DNA from: Bradyrhizobium forestalis
GTDB taxonomy: Bacteria; Pseudomonadota; Alphaproteobacteria; Rhizobiales; Xanthobacteraceae
Direction: 5' to 3'
DNA length: 64,000 nucleotides
NCBI RefSeq assembly: GCF_002795245.1
Contig: NZ_PGVG01000003.1
Location: forward strand, 331,321-395,320
Below are positions 35,168-43,896 of the stretch, piece after piece. Below the pieces are notes generated by a model. That model was not told the DNA's origin and did no database searches. It saw nothing but the letters and a program-made list of their open reading frames with translations. The number at the start of each line of letters is the position of its first letter. Positions within the stretch are counted from its first letter, which is position 1. The position numbers and the translations under genes are program-made.

Positions 35168-36253
35168 TCAGACCTTCGCGGACTTGGCCGTAGATGATTT
35201 GGATGAAGACGATTTGGACTTGCCGGATTTCGCAGGGGCCGGGGTGTCGATCTGGCGGCAGGAGTCGCGCTGGATCAGCCGGGCGCCGACGCGATATTCG
35301 CGGACACCGTCATTGCTGCTTCCCTTGGCATCCATGCGATGCAGCAGCCGGTCGACGGCGAGATTGGCAAGATCCCGGGCGCCGTTGTCGACGATGCTGA
35401 TGGCCGGGCGATGCCATTCGAACCATGGCATGTCTTCGTAGCAGAGCAGCGAGAGATCATCGGGAATGGCGATGTTCCGTTCCGCGGTGACGCGCAACAC
35501 GCCGAGCGTCGCTTCATGATTGGCGACGAAGATCGCGCTGGGCGGGCGGGGAAGGTCGAGCAGCTTGCGGCAGCACGTCGCGCCGGTCTCGGGCACGTAG
35601 TGGCCGGCATGAATCAATGTGTCGTCCCTGGCGATGCCGGCTTCGCGTAGCGCGCGGACATAGCCGGACAACCGCTCGCGGCCTGACGTCGTGTCCTGGC
35701 GGCCGACGATCAGCCCGATGCGCTTGTGCCCGAGCTCGATCAGGTGACGTGTGCCCAGATAAGCGCCTTGCGGATCGTCCGCGAGCACGGTCTCGAGATC
35801 GGTCGCGTCATCGCGCCGCACCAGGCAGACGATCGGTATGTCCTTCGCCAGCGCCTTGAGCTGCGGGCCGTTCTTGCCCGTGGGCACCACGATCAGCCCG
35901 TCGATGCGGTGGTCGACCAGCGTGGTGAGGGTGTCGCTCTCCTGCTGCTGATCGTCGCCGCCGATGCACAGAAGCATCTGATAGCCCAGCGCCTTCAGGC
36001 GCGCCTGCAGCACTTCTGCCATCACCTGGAACGAGGCGTTGGTGAGATTGTGGACGAGGAGCGCCACGAGGCGCGACTGTCCGGTCTTGAGGCCCCGCGC
36101 GATCGGGTTCGGCCGGTAGCCGAGTTCGCGCGCGATGCGCACCAGGCGCTGCTGCGTGCGTTCGCTGGTCAGGCCGGTTCCCGTCAGCGCCCGGGACGCA
36201 GTGCTGACTGAAACACGGGCCGCCTGTGCCACATCTTTGAGCGTGACGCTCAT
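35168..36253 (-). CDS. LacI-family transcriptional regulator
   Basis: A 361-residue repressor. The N-terminal LacI helix-turn-helix is clear (VTLKDVAQAARVSVSTASRALTG), with the hinge near residue 50 and a periplasmic-binding-protein-like ligand domain. The C-terminal 25 residues are a Lys/Ser-rich tail (KSGKSKSSSSKSSTAKSAKV), unusual for the family. It heads the minus-strand operon and is divergent from a DapA-family gene. Two identical palindromic sites in the shared promoter region (36271 and 36358) are its probable operators, so it likely represses itself and both transcription units. Confidence 0.92.
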   Translation of the reverse strand: MSVTLKDVAQAARVSVSTASRALTGTGLTSERTQQRLVRIARELGYRPNPIARGLKTGQSRLVALLVHNLTNASFQVMAEVLQARLKALGYQMLLCIGGDDQQQESDTLTTLVDHRIDGLIVVPTGKNGPQLKALAKDIPIVCLVRRDDATDLETVLADDPQGAYLGTRHLIELGHKRIGLIVGRQDTTSGRERLSGYVRALREAGIARDDTLIHAGHYVPETGATCCRKLLDLPRPPSAIFVANHEATLGVLRVTAERNIAIPDDLSLLCYEDMPWFEWHRPAISIVDNGARDLANLAVDRLLHRMDAKGSSNDGVREYRVGARLIQRDSCRQIDTPAPAKSGKSKSSSSKSSTAKSAKV

Positions 36254-36270
36254 CTAACCCGCCGATAGAC

Positions 36271-36284
36271 TGCAAACGATTGCA
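36271..36284. promoter_or_regulatory. Probable LacI-family operator, site 1
   Basis: TGCAAACGATTGCA is a near-perfect palindrome with the central CG step typical of LacI-family operators. It begins 18 bp upstream of the lacI start codon and recurs exactly at 36358-36371. Confidence 0.75.
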
Positions 36285-36357
36285 GAAACGCTAGGAGCTT
36301 ATTCTACACGGATCAAGCTCAAAGAATGGATGGTGTTGCCCAATGCAGAGCCATTTA

Positions 36358-36371
36358 TGCAAACGATTGCA
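36358..36371. promoter_or_regulatory. Probable LacI-family operator, site 2
   Basis: This is a second exact copy of TGCAAACGATTGCA, extended here by one more matching base on each side (ATGCAAACGATTGCAT). It lies 87 bp from site 1 and about 70 bp upstream of the divergent DapA-family gene. Two such sites permit repression of both promoters, possibly by DNA looping. Confidence 0.75.
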
Positions 36372-36440
36372 TAAAAATTCCGGATATTCCGCAGGCGGCG
36401 CTCATCGTCTGAATTCACCCGAGCGCCCGGCAGTATCCCG

Positions 36441-37349
36441 ATGAAGACGTTCCGTGGCACCTACACCGTTATGATCACCCCGTTCACGGCAGCGGGCGAG
36501 GTCGATGTCGCGGCCTTGCGCGCCTTCGTCGACTGGCAGATCGCGGAAGGCATTCACGGGCTGATCCCGCTCGGCTCGACCGGCGAGTTCCTGTCCATGG
36601 ACGATGACGAGAAGGCGCTCGTCGCGGAGGTCGTCATTCGCCAGGCCGCAGGCCGCGTGCCGGTGCTGATCGGTACCGGCGCGGAGGATACGCGCGAGGT
36701 CGTGCGTCTCAGCCGCCGTGCCGAAAAACTGGGCGCGGACGGCGTCATGATCATTCCGCCGTTCTATTCGACGCCGACCGTCGACGAGCTGGTGCATCAC
36801 TACCAAACGGTGGCCGATGCGATCGCGCTGCCGATCATGGTCTACAACAATCCCGCGACCGCCAATGTCGATCTCAAGCCGCCACTTGTGGCGCGCATCG
36901 CCGAGATCGACAACTGCCTCTATATCAAGGAGTCGACGCTGGAGGTGACGCGCGTGCGCGACATCATCCGCCTTTGCGGCGACAGGATGACGGTGTTCGG
37001 CGGCATCCTCGGCTTCGAATCCTTCGTCGAGGGCGCGCAGGGCTGGGTGGCCGTGGCCTCCAACGTGGTTCCGGCGGAGATGGCCCGCATCTTCAGCCTC
37101 GTCGCCGACCACGGCGCGATCAAGGAAGCGCGCGAGCTTTATCTGAAATACCTGCCGGTGATCGAGTTCGTCGGCGGCCAGGCCTACGTCGCCGGCAGCA
37201 AGGCGCTGCTCAGTCATATGGGCTTTGCAGCCGGCCATCCGCGCCCGCCGCGACTGCCACTCCCCGCAGCACAGGATGCTGCCGCGCTGGCGTTGGTCGG
37301 GCGCTTCGGTCTGACCTTGCCGGATGCATCAAAGCGGGCGAGCGCATGA
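36441..37349 (+). CDS. Dihydrodipicolinate synthase/N-acetylneuraminate lyase family enzyme
   Basis: Class I aldolase-type enzyme (302 aa, normal for the family). It has GSTGEF in place of the usual GTTGE, the proton-relay Tyr in YNNPATANVD and the Schiff-base Lys in LYIKEST. The reaction is an aldol condensation/cleavage or dehydration of a 2-keto acid; DapA itself is less likely because the gene sits in a catabolic setting. It is divergent from lacI across the two operators and runs into the LysR gene, whose stop lies 6 bp beyond its own. Confidence 0.88.
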   Translation: MKTFRGTYTVMITPFTAAGEVDVAALRAFVDWQIAEGIHGLIPLGSTGEFLSMDDDEKALVAEVVIRQAAGRVPVLIGTGAEDTREVVRLSRRAEKLGADGVMIIPPFYSTPTVDELVHHYQTVADAIALPIMVYNNPATANVDLKPPLVARIAEIDNCLYIKESTLEVTRVRDIIRLCGDRMTVFGGILGFESFVEGAQGWVAVASNVVPAEMARIFSLVADHGAIKEARELYLKYLPVIEFVGGQAYVAGSKALLSHMGFAAGHPRPPRLPLPAAQDAAALALVGRFGLTLPDASKRASA

Positions 37350-37354
37350 AGGCC

Positions 37355-38257
37355 TCACTGCCGCGCCACTGCAATCCGGGCCGCGATCTCCTCGCGCGCG
37401 TGCCTGATCAGGGATTGCGTCAGCCGCTGTTGCATGCGGCCGGCCGGCACGACGGCAGATACGGTGACCTCGGTCTTCGGTTTGAACGGTATGCTCCTGA
37501 GGCGGCTATAGCGCGTCGAGGACGCCGTCAGCTCGTCCATGATGGTCACCCCGAGCCCTTCTTCGACGAAATGTCCGGCGACATTCATGAAGCGCACCTC
37601 AATGGCGGGCGCGAAGTTGACGGCGCTGCGGCGAAACGCCTCCTGGATCAGGCTGCTGATGCGGCTCGAGGTGCGGGCGTTGATCAGAGGCATATCGCGC
37701 AGATCGGTCGGACTGACGAAGCTCAATTGCGCCAGCGGACTGTCGGCCGGGCAGGTGCAGACCATGTCGAGCTGGGCCAGCGGCAAATAGTCCAGCGTCG
37801 GACGCGGATGCGGCTCCATGGCGAAGCCGACATCGACGACACCGGTCTCGACATATTCCAGGAGGTCGTCGAGCCGCTGCGTCTCAAGCGAAATTTCGAC
37901 GCCGCAATGGTCGCGGCTGAAGCGTGCGACAACTTGCGGCAGCAGCGATTCCGACAATTCGGATGTCGCGATGATCCGCATCCGTCCCTTGCGGCCGGCG
38001 CGCAGATGCGCCGCCGTCTGGCTGATCAGGTCCTGCATCAGGAACAGCGGCTCGGCCTCCGCGAGCAGGATCTGCGCCTCCTGCGTCGGGATCATGCGCT
38101 TGTTGACGCGGTCGAACAGCAGGAAGCCGAGCGTGGTCTCCGCGTGCTTGATGGCGTTGCTGACCGCCGGCTGCGACATGCCGAGATCCTTCGCCGCCGC
38201 GACGGTCGATCGTGTGCGCATCACGGCACGCAGGATTTCGAGCTGTCGAAGATTCAT
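37355..38257 (-). CDS. LysR-family transcriptional regulator
   Basis: A 300-residue regulator with an N-terminal helix-turn-helix (LRQLEILRAVMRTRSTVAAAKDLGMSQPAVSNAIKH, residues 2-37) and a LysR ligand-binding domain. It is divergent from the CaiB-headed operon at 38450, its likely target, and convergent with the DapA-family gene. The effector is unknown; by analogy it would be an intermediate of the controlled pathway. Confidence 0.93.
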   Translation of the reverse strand: MNLRQLEILRAVMRTRSTVAAAKDLGMSQPAVSNAIKHAETTLGFLLFDRVNKRMIPTQEAQILLAEAEPLFLMQDLISQTAAHLRAGRKGRMRIIATSELSESLLPQVVARFSRDHCGVEISLETQRLDDLLEYVETGVVDVGFAMEPHPRPTLDYLPLAQLDMVCTCPADSPLAQLSFVSPTDLRDMPLINARTSSRISSLIQEAFRRSAVNFAPAIEVRFMNVAGHFVEEGLGVTIMDELTASSTRYSRLRSIPFKPKTEVTVSAVVPAGRMQQRLTQSLIRHAREEIAARIAVARQ

Positions 38258-38449
38258 CGGGATGGTCCGGTCACAGGTGAGCGACGACAGTGTGCATCAT
38301 AGATTTTGGTTATCAACCTCGCCCGGAAAATAATTGATGGCAATGTTGTCGATCATCGAAGTGTCAGCCTACGCTCCACGCGAAGATATCGCGCGATGGA
38401 CGAAGCATTCTCAAATGCGAAAGCCTGAGCGCCAGCATGGTGTGAATGG
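38258..38449. promoter_or_regulatory. Divergent LysR / CaiB promoter region
   Basis: 192 bp. It holds an inverted repeat GCATT-CTCA-AATGC at 38405-38418, 32 bp before the CaiB gene, and a TGAT-N13-ATCA pair around 38334-38354. Either could be part of a LysR binding site; the assignment is inference from position only. Confidence 0.35.
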
Positions 38450-39640
38450 ATGAACCTGCTCGACGGCGTCAAGATCCTCAGTTTCAATCACTATCTCGCG
38501 GGTCCACTTGCCGCGCAGACGCTCGCCGATCTCGGCGCCGATGTCATCGCGATCGAGCCGATCGAGGGTGCGTTTCAGCGCAACTGGGCGGTTGCCAACC
38601 ACTTTGTCGCAGGCGATAGCGTCAATCATCTGGCCACGGGGCGAAACAAGCGCAGCCTCGCCGTCGATCTCAAGCATCCCGACGGCGTCGCCGCGGTGAA
38701 GAGGCTGGTCGCGACCGCCGATGTCGTAATGGAGAATTTCCGGCCGGGCACCATGGCCAAGCTCGGTCTCGGCTACGAGGCGCTCAAGGCGATCAACCCC
38801 GGTCTGATCTATGCGGTGGCAACCGGCTTCGGATCGGAGGGGCCGTACAAGGATCGTCCGGGCCAGGACTTGTTGCTCCAGGCGATGTCGGGCCTCGCGA
38901 TGCGGACGGGACGTGCCGATGGCGAGCCGACGGCGGTCGGTGCCGTCATCGTCGACCAGCATGCGGCCTCGCTCTACGCCATGAGCATTCTCGCCGCGCT
39001 GTTCGCGAGAACGAAGACCGGCAAGGGCCAGCTCGTCGAGATCAACCTTTATCAGGCCGCGCTCGATCTCCAGGTCGAGCCGCTGACCGCCTGGCTGAAC
39101 GGTGCGCCGTCGCCGACGCCGCGCGGCCCCGCCGGCATCGCCGCCTGGTTCAGCCCCGGGCCTTACGGTGTTCACGCCACGGCGGACGGCCATATGGCGA
39201 TCTCCATGGCCGCGCCCAAGGCGCTGGCGGTCGCGCTCGACAGCGAAGAGCTGAAGTGGTTCGGCGAGGCCGACAGTTTCTCGAAGCGCGAGGAGATCAC
39301 GCGGATCGTTGCTATCAGGCTGAAACAGAAGTCGACCGCCGACTGGTTGCCCTCGCTCGAAGCGGCACGCATCTGGCACGCACCGGTGCAGGACTATCGT
39401 GATCTCGAGACCGACCCCCAGCTCAACCATCTCGGCGTGTTCAAGAGCGCCGAGAGCGCAGGTGGCGCGCCAATCCGGATGGTCGCCCATCCCGCGCGCT
39501 ATGACGGGCAGACGCCGGAGGTACGGCTGGTGCCGCAGCGGCTGGGCGCGCAGACGCGCGAGGTGCTCGGCGAGATCGGCTATGGCGCTGCCGACGTTGA
39601 CGCGATGATCACCGGCAAGGCCGTGGGAGTGGCGCGATGA
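38450..39640 (+). CDS. CaiB/BaiF-type CoA-transferase (family III)
   Basis: Transfers CoA between carboxylic acids (396 aa). It has the family-III pattern: ADLGADVIAIEPIEG, ATGRNKRSLAVDLKHPDG, VVMENFRPGTMAKLGLGYE, and the probable catalytic Asp140 in RPGQDLLLQAMSGL. It is the first gene of an operon and overlaps the acyl-CoA dehydrogenase gene by 4 bp. It plays the activating role that the family-I enzyme plays in the minus-strand unit at 32053. The substrate is unknown. Confidence 0.92.
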   Translation: MNLLDGVKILSFNHYLAGPLAAQTLADLGADVIAIEPIEGAFQRNWAVANHFVAGDSVNHLATGRNKRSLAVDLKHPDGVAAVKRLVATADVVMENFRPGTMAKLGLGYEALKAINPGLIYAVATGFGSEGPYKDRPGQDLLLQAMSGLAMRTGRADGEPTAVGAVIVDQHAASLYAMSILAALFARTKTGKGQLVEINLYQAALDLQVEPLTAWLNGAPSPTPRGPAGIAAWFSPGPYGVHATADGHMAISMAAPKALAVALDSEELKWFGEADSFSKREEITRIVAIRLKQKSTADWLPSLEAARIWHAPVQDYRDLETDPQLNHLGVFKSAESAGGAPIRMVAHPARYDGQTPEVRLVPQRLGAQTREVLGEIGYGAADVDAMITGKAVGVAR

Positions 39641-40800
39641 TCGATTTTTCTCTCCCCGAGGAGACGCGCCTCCTGGTCGACACCGTCCGCCGTTTCGTCG
39701 AGACGGAGGTGCAGCCGCTCGAAGACGTCGTCGAGCAGACGGCCAAAGTGCCGGCCGATGTGCTGGCGGTCACCAAGGCCAAGGCGCAGAAGCTCGGCCT
39801 CTACGCCATGAACATGCCGGCGGATGTCGGGGGCGGCGGTCTAACTTGCGTCGAGCATTGCCTGGTCGAGGAAGAATTCGGCAAGACCTCCGACGCACTG
39901 ATACGCCGTGTGTTCGGCCAGGTCTATCCGATGCTGATGGCCTGCAAGGGCGATCAGGTCGAGCGCTATCTGCTGCCAACGGTGAAAGGCGATAAGATCT
40001 GCGCCATGGCGATCACCGAGCCGGGCGCCGGCTCCGACGCGGCGTCGATCAGCACGACGGCGCATCTCGATGGTGACCAGTGGGTGCTCAACGGCACCAA
40101 ACACTTTATCAGCGACGGCGACATCGCCGACTACATCATTCTGATGGCGATGACCGACAAGGACAAGCGGGCCCGTGGTGGCATCACCCTGTTCCTGGTC
40201 GACCGAGCTACGGCCGGTTTCAAGGTCGCGCGCACCCAGCCGATGATGGGTCATCGCGGCTACGGCCATGCCGAGCTGAGCTTCGAGGACTGCCGCATTC
40301 CCAAGGCGGCCGTGCTCGGTGAGGTCGGCGGCGGCTTCAAGCTGATCATGCAGAGCGTGCTGCAGATCCGGCTTGCCCATATCGGCGCGCGCGCCGTCGG
40401 CATGGCGCAGCGCGCGCTGGAGATGATGCGCAGGCACGCCGGCGAACGGCGCCAGTTCGGCCAGCTGATCGGCGATTTCCAGATGGTGCAGAAGCTGATC
40501 GCCGATTCCGCCACCGAGATCTTCGGCGTCAAGATGATGGTGATGAATGCCGCCTGGGACATCGATCAGGGCAAGGATGCGCGCGACAAGGTCTCGATGA
40601 TCAAGGTCGCGGCGTCCGAGATGCAGGGCCGCGTGGTCGACCGTGCCATCCAGGTGTTCGGCGGCATGGGCTTCAGCAAGGACCTGCCGCTGGAGCGGAT
40701 GTATCGCGACGCCCGCGTCACCCGCATCTATGACGGCACCTCCGAAATCCACCGCATGCTGGTCGCGCGCAGCACCATCAAGAACGGCTTGCAGCTCTAG
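39637..40800 (+). CDS. Acyl-CoA dehydrogenase
   Basis: A 387-residue FAD enzyme. The flavin-domain motif is AMAITEPGAGSDAASISTTA, followed by GDQWVLNGTKHFISDGDIAD. At the usual catalytic-Glu position the sequence reads RIYDGTSEIHR, with Asp where most members (including the paralogue at 33641, IYEGTNQIQ) have Glu. Some subfamilies do place the base elsewhere. It is coupled to the CaiB gene by a 4-bp overlap and followed 10 bp later by a hot-dog gene. Confidence 0.92.
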   Translation: MIDFSLPEETRLLVDTVRRFVETEVQPLEDVVEQTAKVPADVLAVTKAKAQKLGLYAMNMPADVGGGGLTCVEHCLVEEEFGKTSDALIRRVFGQVYPMLMACKGDQVERYLLPTVKGDKICAMAITEPGAGSDAASISTTAHLDGDQWVLNGTKHFISDGDIADYIILMAMTDKDKRARGGITLFLVDRATAGFKVARTQPMMGHRGYGHAELSFEDCRIPKAAVLGEVGGGFKLIMQSVLQIRLAHIGARAVGMAQRALEMMRRHAGERRQFGQLIGDFQMVQKLIADSATEIFGVKMMVMNAAWDIDQGKDARDKVSMIKVAASEMQGRVVDRAIQVFGGMGFSKDLPLERMYRDARVTRIYDGTSEIHRMLVARSTIKNGLQL

Positions 40801-40810
40801 GAAACGATCG

Positions 40811-41218
40811 ATGTCCCACGCACCTCTCAACCCCGGCGCCGCCTTCGCCTTCCGCAAGACCATGACTGTGGCAGAGCAGGCGATGTTCACCGGCATCAGC
40901 GGCAATCTCGGCGGCCTCTATGTCGATGCCGTGCGTGCCAAAAAGGCCGGCGCGTCGAACATGGTCGCCTTCGAGCTTGCCGTTGGCGGTCTCGCCACCA
41001 CCTGCCTGAGCCAGCTCGGTGGCCCCACGCGGCGGATCGGCAGCATTGCGCTGAATTTTGCCGCGCCCGTGATCGTTGGCGAGTCCGTCGAAGCCAAAGC
41101 TGAGATCGTCTCGGTTGCGGGGGAGGAGGCGGTCTGCCGGGTCACCTGCACGCTGTCGCCCTCCGGCGCAACGGTGGTGGACGGCACCGCAACGCTGGTT
41201 CCCTTCACGACGGCCTGA
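40811..41218 (+). CDS. Hot-dog fold acyl-CoA-binding protein (MaoC/thioesterase-like)
   Basis: 135 residues. The pattern (TVAEQAMFTGISGNLGGLYVDAVRAKKAG ... VAFELAVGGLATTCL) is that of a MaoC-like half domain, but the D-x4-H hydratase pair is replaced (GNLGGLYVD), so it may be the inactive partner of the next protein. I chose the ATG at 40811, ten bases after the dehydrogenase stop; a longer frame to 40643 lies inside that gene. It lies 3 bp before a second hot-dog gene, and heteromeric MaoC pairs are known. Confidence 0.75.
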   Translation: MSHAPLNPGAAFAFRKTMTVAEQAMFTGISGNLGGLYVDAVRAKKAGASNMVAFELAVGGLATTCLSQLGGPTRRIGSIALNFAAPVIVGESVEAKAEIVSVAGEEAVCRVTCTLSPSGATVVDGTATLVPFTTA

Positions 41219-41221
41219 GCC

Positions 41222-41653
41222 ATGTACGAGCCAAAGTCCTTCGACGATCTCAAGGTGAATGACAGGGTCAGCCTGAGCAAGACCATCACCGAGGCCGATG
41301 GCGCGCTCTATATCGCCGCGACCGGTGATTTCGGCCCCGTTCATGTCGACGAGGTCTACGCCGGCGCGACGCGCTTCGGCCGTAGGCTGGCGCCAGGGAT
41401 CATGGTCGCCGGCCTCTGCACGAGCATCCTCACCTCTGAGCTGGTCGGCACGATCGGCGTCTCCGTGGAGGACCGGTTCTGGTTCACAGGTCCCGTATTC
41501 TACGGCGACACGCTCACCTTCGATGTCTGGATCGCCGAGCAGCACGATGAGACCCGCACGATCATCTGGGAGGCGAGCGCACGCAACGAGGGCGGCCTCG
41601 AAGTGCTGAAGGCGCGGGCGAGCCTGAAATTCCCACGGCGGAAACCGTCATGA
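41222..41653 (+). CDS. MaoC-like dehydratase
   Basis: 143 residues with the intact hydratase motif: Asp and His in ATGDFGPVHVDEVYA, then LAPGIMVAGL. It would hydrate the enoyl-CoA made by the dehydrogenase at 39637. It starts 3 bp after the preceding hot-dog gene and overlaps the following DapA-family gene by 4 bp, so it is tightly within the operon. Confidence 0.88.
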   Translation: MYEPKSFDDLKVNDRVSLSKTITEADGALYIAATGDFGPVHVDEVYAGATRFGRRLAPGIMVAGLCTSILTSELVGTIGVSVEDRFWFTGPVFYGDTLTFDVWIAEQHDETRTIIWEASARNEGGLEVLKARASLKFPRRKPS

Positions 41654-42600
41654 GCAAGCCGACGAAGAAACCAGATCTGCGTGGCGTCACGGTGGCGACC
41701 GTGCTGCCGTTCAGGAACGACAGCTCGATCGACTGGGATGGCTATGCCCGCGTGCTGGATTATTGCGCGTGCCCTGATGGCATCGCGGCGGTGTTCGTCA
41801 ATGGTCACGCGGGCGAGGGCGGATCGCTTTCGGACGACGAACGTCAGGCCGTGATCGAGCGGACGCGCCGGCAGATCGGTGCGAAGCCGCTGCTTTCAGG
41901 CATCATCGCGCATTCGACGGCGGAAGCGATCCACCAGGCCCAGCTCGCGGAAACGGCCGGCGCCGATTGCGCCGTGTTGTTCCCGCCTGCGCCGCTAGGC
42001 GGCGGCGCCTCGGCGACCTCACGCGCGCCACTGGCTTTCGTGCAGGCGGTCAGCTCCGCGATCGGAATTCCCGTGTCGATCTTCCAGTACCCGCTTGCGT
42101 CCGGGTTTGGCTATTCGCCGGAGACACTCGCGAAAATCGCTGCGCTCGACAGCGTCATCGCCATCAAGGAGGGCAGCGACACCATGCTGGCCTATGACGA
42201 GAACCGGCGAGCGGTGAAGCAGGCGGATCCATCTGTCGCGATCCTGCCGTCGAACTTCAACTGGTTCCTGCCGCAGCTCGCCGTCGGCGGTGACGGCATT
42301 CTCTCCGGCCTTGTCAGCCTCGCGCCGCATCTGTTCGCAGCGCTCTGGCAGGCCTCGCTCGCCGACGACCTCAAGGCGATGCGCTTCGTCAACGAGCGGC
42401 TCTATCCGATCGTCCGCGCCATCTACGGACCTGCCCCGATCATGGACATGCACACCCGCATGAAGGTCGGGCTGAAGGCGCTCGGCCTGATCCGCAACGC
42501 CGATCCGCGGCCGCCGCTGCTGCCGGTTCTGCCAGCGCTGTGCGATGCCATTGCAACCACCGTCGGCGCGGCGCGCGCGGCCGGCGACATCCGCACTTAG
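41650..42600 (+). CDS. Dihydrodipicolinate synthase-family enzyme, NGHAGE subfamily
   Basis: A 316-residue TIM-barrel aldolase-type protein. The Schiff-base Lys is in AIKEGSD and the Tyr in IFQYPLASGFGYS. The substrate-carboxylate loop, GTTGE in DapA, reads VNGHAGEGGSLS, so the two threonines of the proton relay are replaced by His-Ala. The paralogue at 45423 shares this NGHAGE signature. This points to a substrate other than pyruvate plus aspartate semialdehyde. It is coupled to the MaoC gene by 4 bp. Confidence 0.86.
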   Translation: MSKPTKKPDLRGVTVATVLPFRNDSSIDWDGYARVLDYCACPDGIAAVFVNGHAGEGGSLSDDERQAVIERTRRQIGAKPLLSGIIAHSTAEAIHQAQLAETAGADCAVLFPPAPLGGGASATSRAPLAFVQAVSSAIGIPVSIFQYPLASGFGYSPETLAKIAALDSVIAIKEGSDTMLAYDENRRAVKQADPSVAILPSNFNWFLPQLAVGGDGILSGLVSLAPHLFAALWQASLADDLKAMRFVNERLYPIVRAIYGPAPIMDMHTRMKVGLKALGLIRNADPRPPLLPVLPALCDAIATTVGAARAAGDIRT

Positions 42601-42616
42601 CATGAGGGGCGAGCCG

Positions 42617-42919
42617 ATGCCGGACGACGCCTTCATCCACATCGTGCGGGTCGACATCGATCCCGAGCACGAGGCTGCGTTCAACGCCTGGTACGAGCAG
42701 AAGCATTTTCCTGATCTGCTCGCTTGTCCCGGCTGGCTCTCGGCAAAGCGCTTCGTCACCGTCGGCGACGGGCCGAAATATGCCGCCATGTACGAGGTCG
42801 CGGGCAGGTGGGCGTTCGAAACGCCGGAATTCCTGAAGGTGAAGGGCTTTGGTCCGTTCGAATCCCTGGTGAAGAATTTCATGCGCATTCAGCTCAGGCC
42901 GATGTCGGGATCGGCTTGA
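42617..42919 (+). CDS. Small ferredoxin-like fold protein (DUF4286/EthD-like)
   Basis: 100 residues: IHIVRVDIDPEHEAAFNAWY followed by EQKHFPDLLACPGWLSAKRF. This is the pattern of dimeric alpha/beta-barrel proteins (DUF4286, EthD, antibiotic-monooxygenase-like), here with an early WYEQKH. Function is unknown; such proteins bind or isomerise small molecules. The ATG at 42617 has AGGGGCGAG upstream; another ATG at 42602 is possible. It is the last catabolic gene before a 121-bp gap and the transporter genes. Confidence 0.72.
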   Translation: MPDDAFIHIVRVDIDPEHEAAFNAWYEQKHFPDLLACPGWLSAKRFVTVGDGPKYAAMYEVAGRWAFETPEFLKVKGFGPFESLVKNFMRIQLRPMSGSA

Positions 42920-43040
42920 GCAGATCGAAGACGATGCTGCCGGCCGTGTCGCGAGATCCGGCCGGCCGCATCCAACAAGCATCGAGGGGAATCCCGGGCG
43001 AGGAACTGCATCGGTCATTGGCGTCTTACTGGAGGTATCC

Positions 43041-43877
43041 ATGGTCTCGACACTGTTTCGCTTGGGTGCGGCTGCCGCACTCGTTCTCGCATCCACGGCG
43101 GTGCATGCCGCCTGCACGCCCGCAATCACCAACGACGATCTGATCGCGCCGGGCAAATTGCAGCTCTCCATCAACCCGACCAATCCGCCGCAGCAATTCG
43201 TCGACAAGGACGGTCAGCTGCAAGGCCTCAACGTCGAGCTCGCCGCCGAGCTCGGCAAGCGGTTGTGTCTTCCCGTCGAACTCGTCCGGATGGATTTTCC
43301 GGCCATGATTCCCGCCTTGGGCGCAGCGCGCATCGATGGCGTGAATACCGGCATGTTCTGGACCGAGGAGCGCTCCAAGCTGATGTACATGGTGCCTTAC
43401 GCCATTCAGGCCATTTCGGTCGTGGTGGCTCCCGACAGCGGCACAAAAATTGCTACCGAAAACGATCTGATCGGAAAGTCATCCGCCGTCGAGGTCAGCA
43501 GCTACCAGATGAACTGGCTCAAGAAGCTCAACGATGCCAGCGTAGCGAAAGGCGGAGCGGCTGTCGAGATGCGGACGTTCCCGACTGCGACCAACGTCGT
43601 CAGCGCGCTGCTTGCGGGCCAAGTTGACAATGCGCTGCTGGTCGACAGCGTGGCACGCGATCTCGTCGGCCGTGGTCGTGTGAAGGAAGTCCTGAGCGGG
43701 CTCGGCACGGCCAGGACCACGCTTGGCTTCCGCAACAAGACGGTCGCCGATACCGTCGTCAAGGCGCTCAACGCGATGCGCGCCGACGGCAGCTACCAAG
43801 CCCTGTTCGACAAGTTCGGCCTGACCAGTATGCCGGCCGATCAGCCGCTTGCGATCGCCGGCCCCGGTCCGGCCTGA
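43041..43877 (+). CDS. Polar amino acid-type ABC transporter substrate-binding protein (family 3)
   Basis: Periplasmic binding protein (278 aa) with a signal peptide of about 23 residues ending VHA|A. Core: INPTNPPQQFVDKDGQLQGL, MDFPAMIPALGAARIDGVNTG, FWTEERSKLMYMVPYA. It is a clear paralogue of the orphan protein at 30653-31489, of the same length and with the same motifs. The ATG at 43041 follows GGAGG. It starts a transport sub-operon (permease 20 bp later, then ATPase) after a 121-bp gap that could hold its own promoter. Confidence 0.9.
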   Translation: MVSTLFRLGAAAALVLASTAVHAACTPAITNDDLIAPGKLQLSINPTNPPQQFVDKDGQLQGLNVELAAELGKRLCLPVELVRMDFPAMIPALGAARIDGVNTGMFWTEERSKLMYMVPYAIQAISVVVAPDSGTKIATENDLIGKSSAVEVSSYQMNWLKKLNDASVAKGGAAVEMRTFPTATNVVSALLAGQVDNALLVDSVARDLVGRGRVKEVLSGLGTARTTLGFRNKTVADTVVKALNAMRADGSYQALFDKFGLTSMPADQPLAIAGPGPA

Positions 43878-43896
43878 TACCCACGGAGACGAGCCG

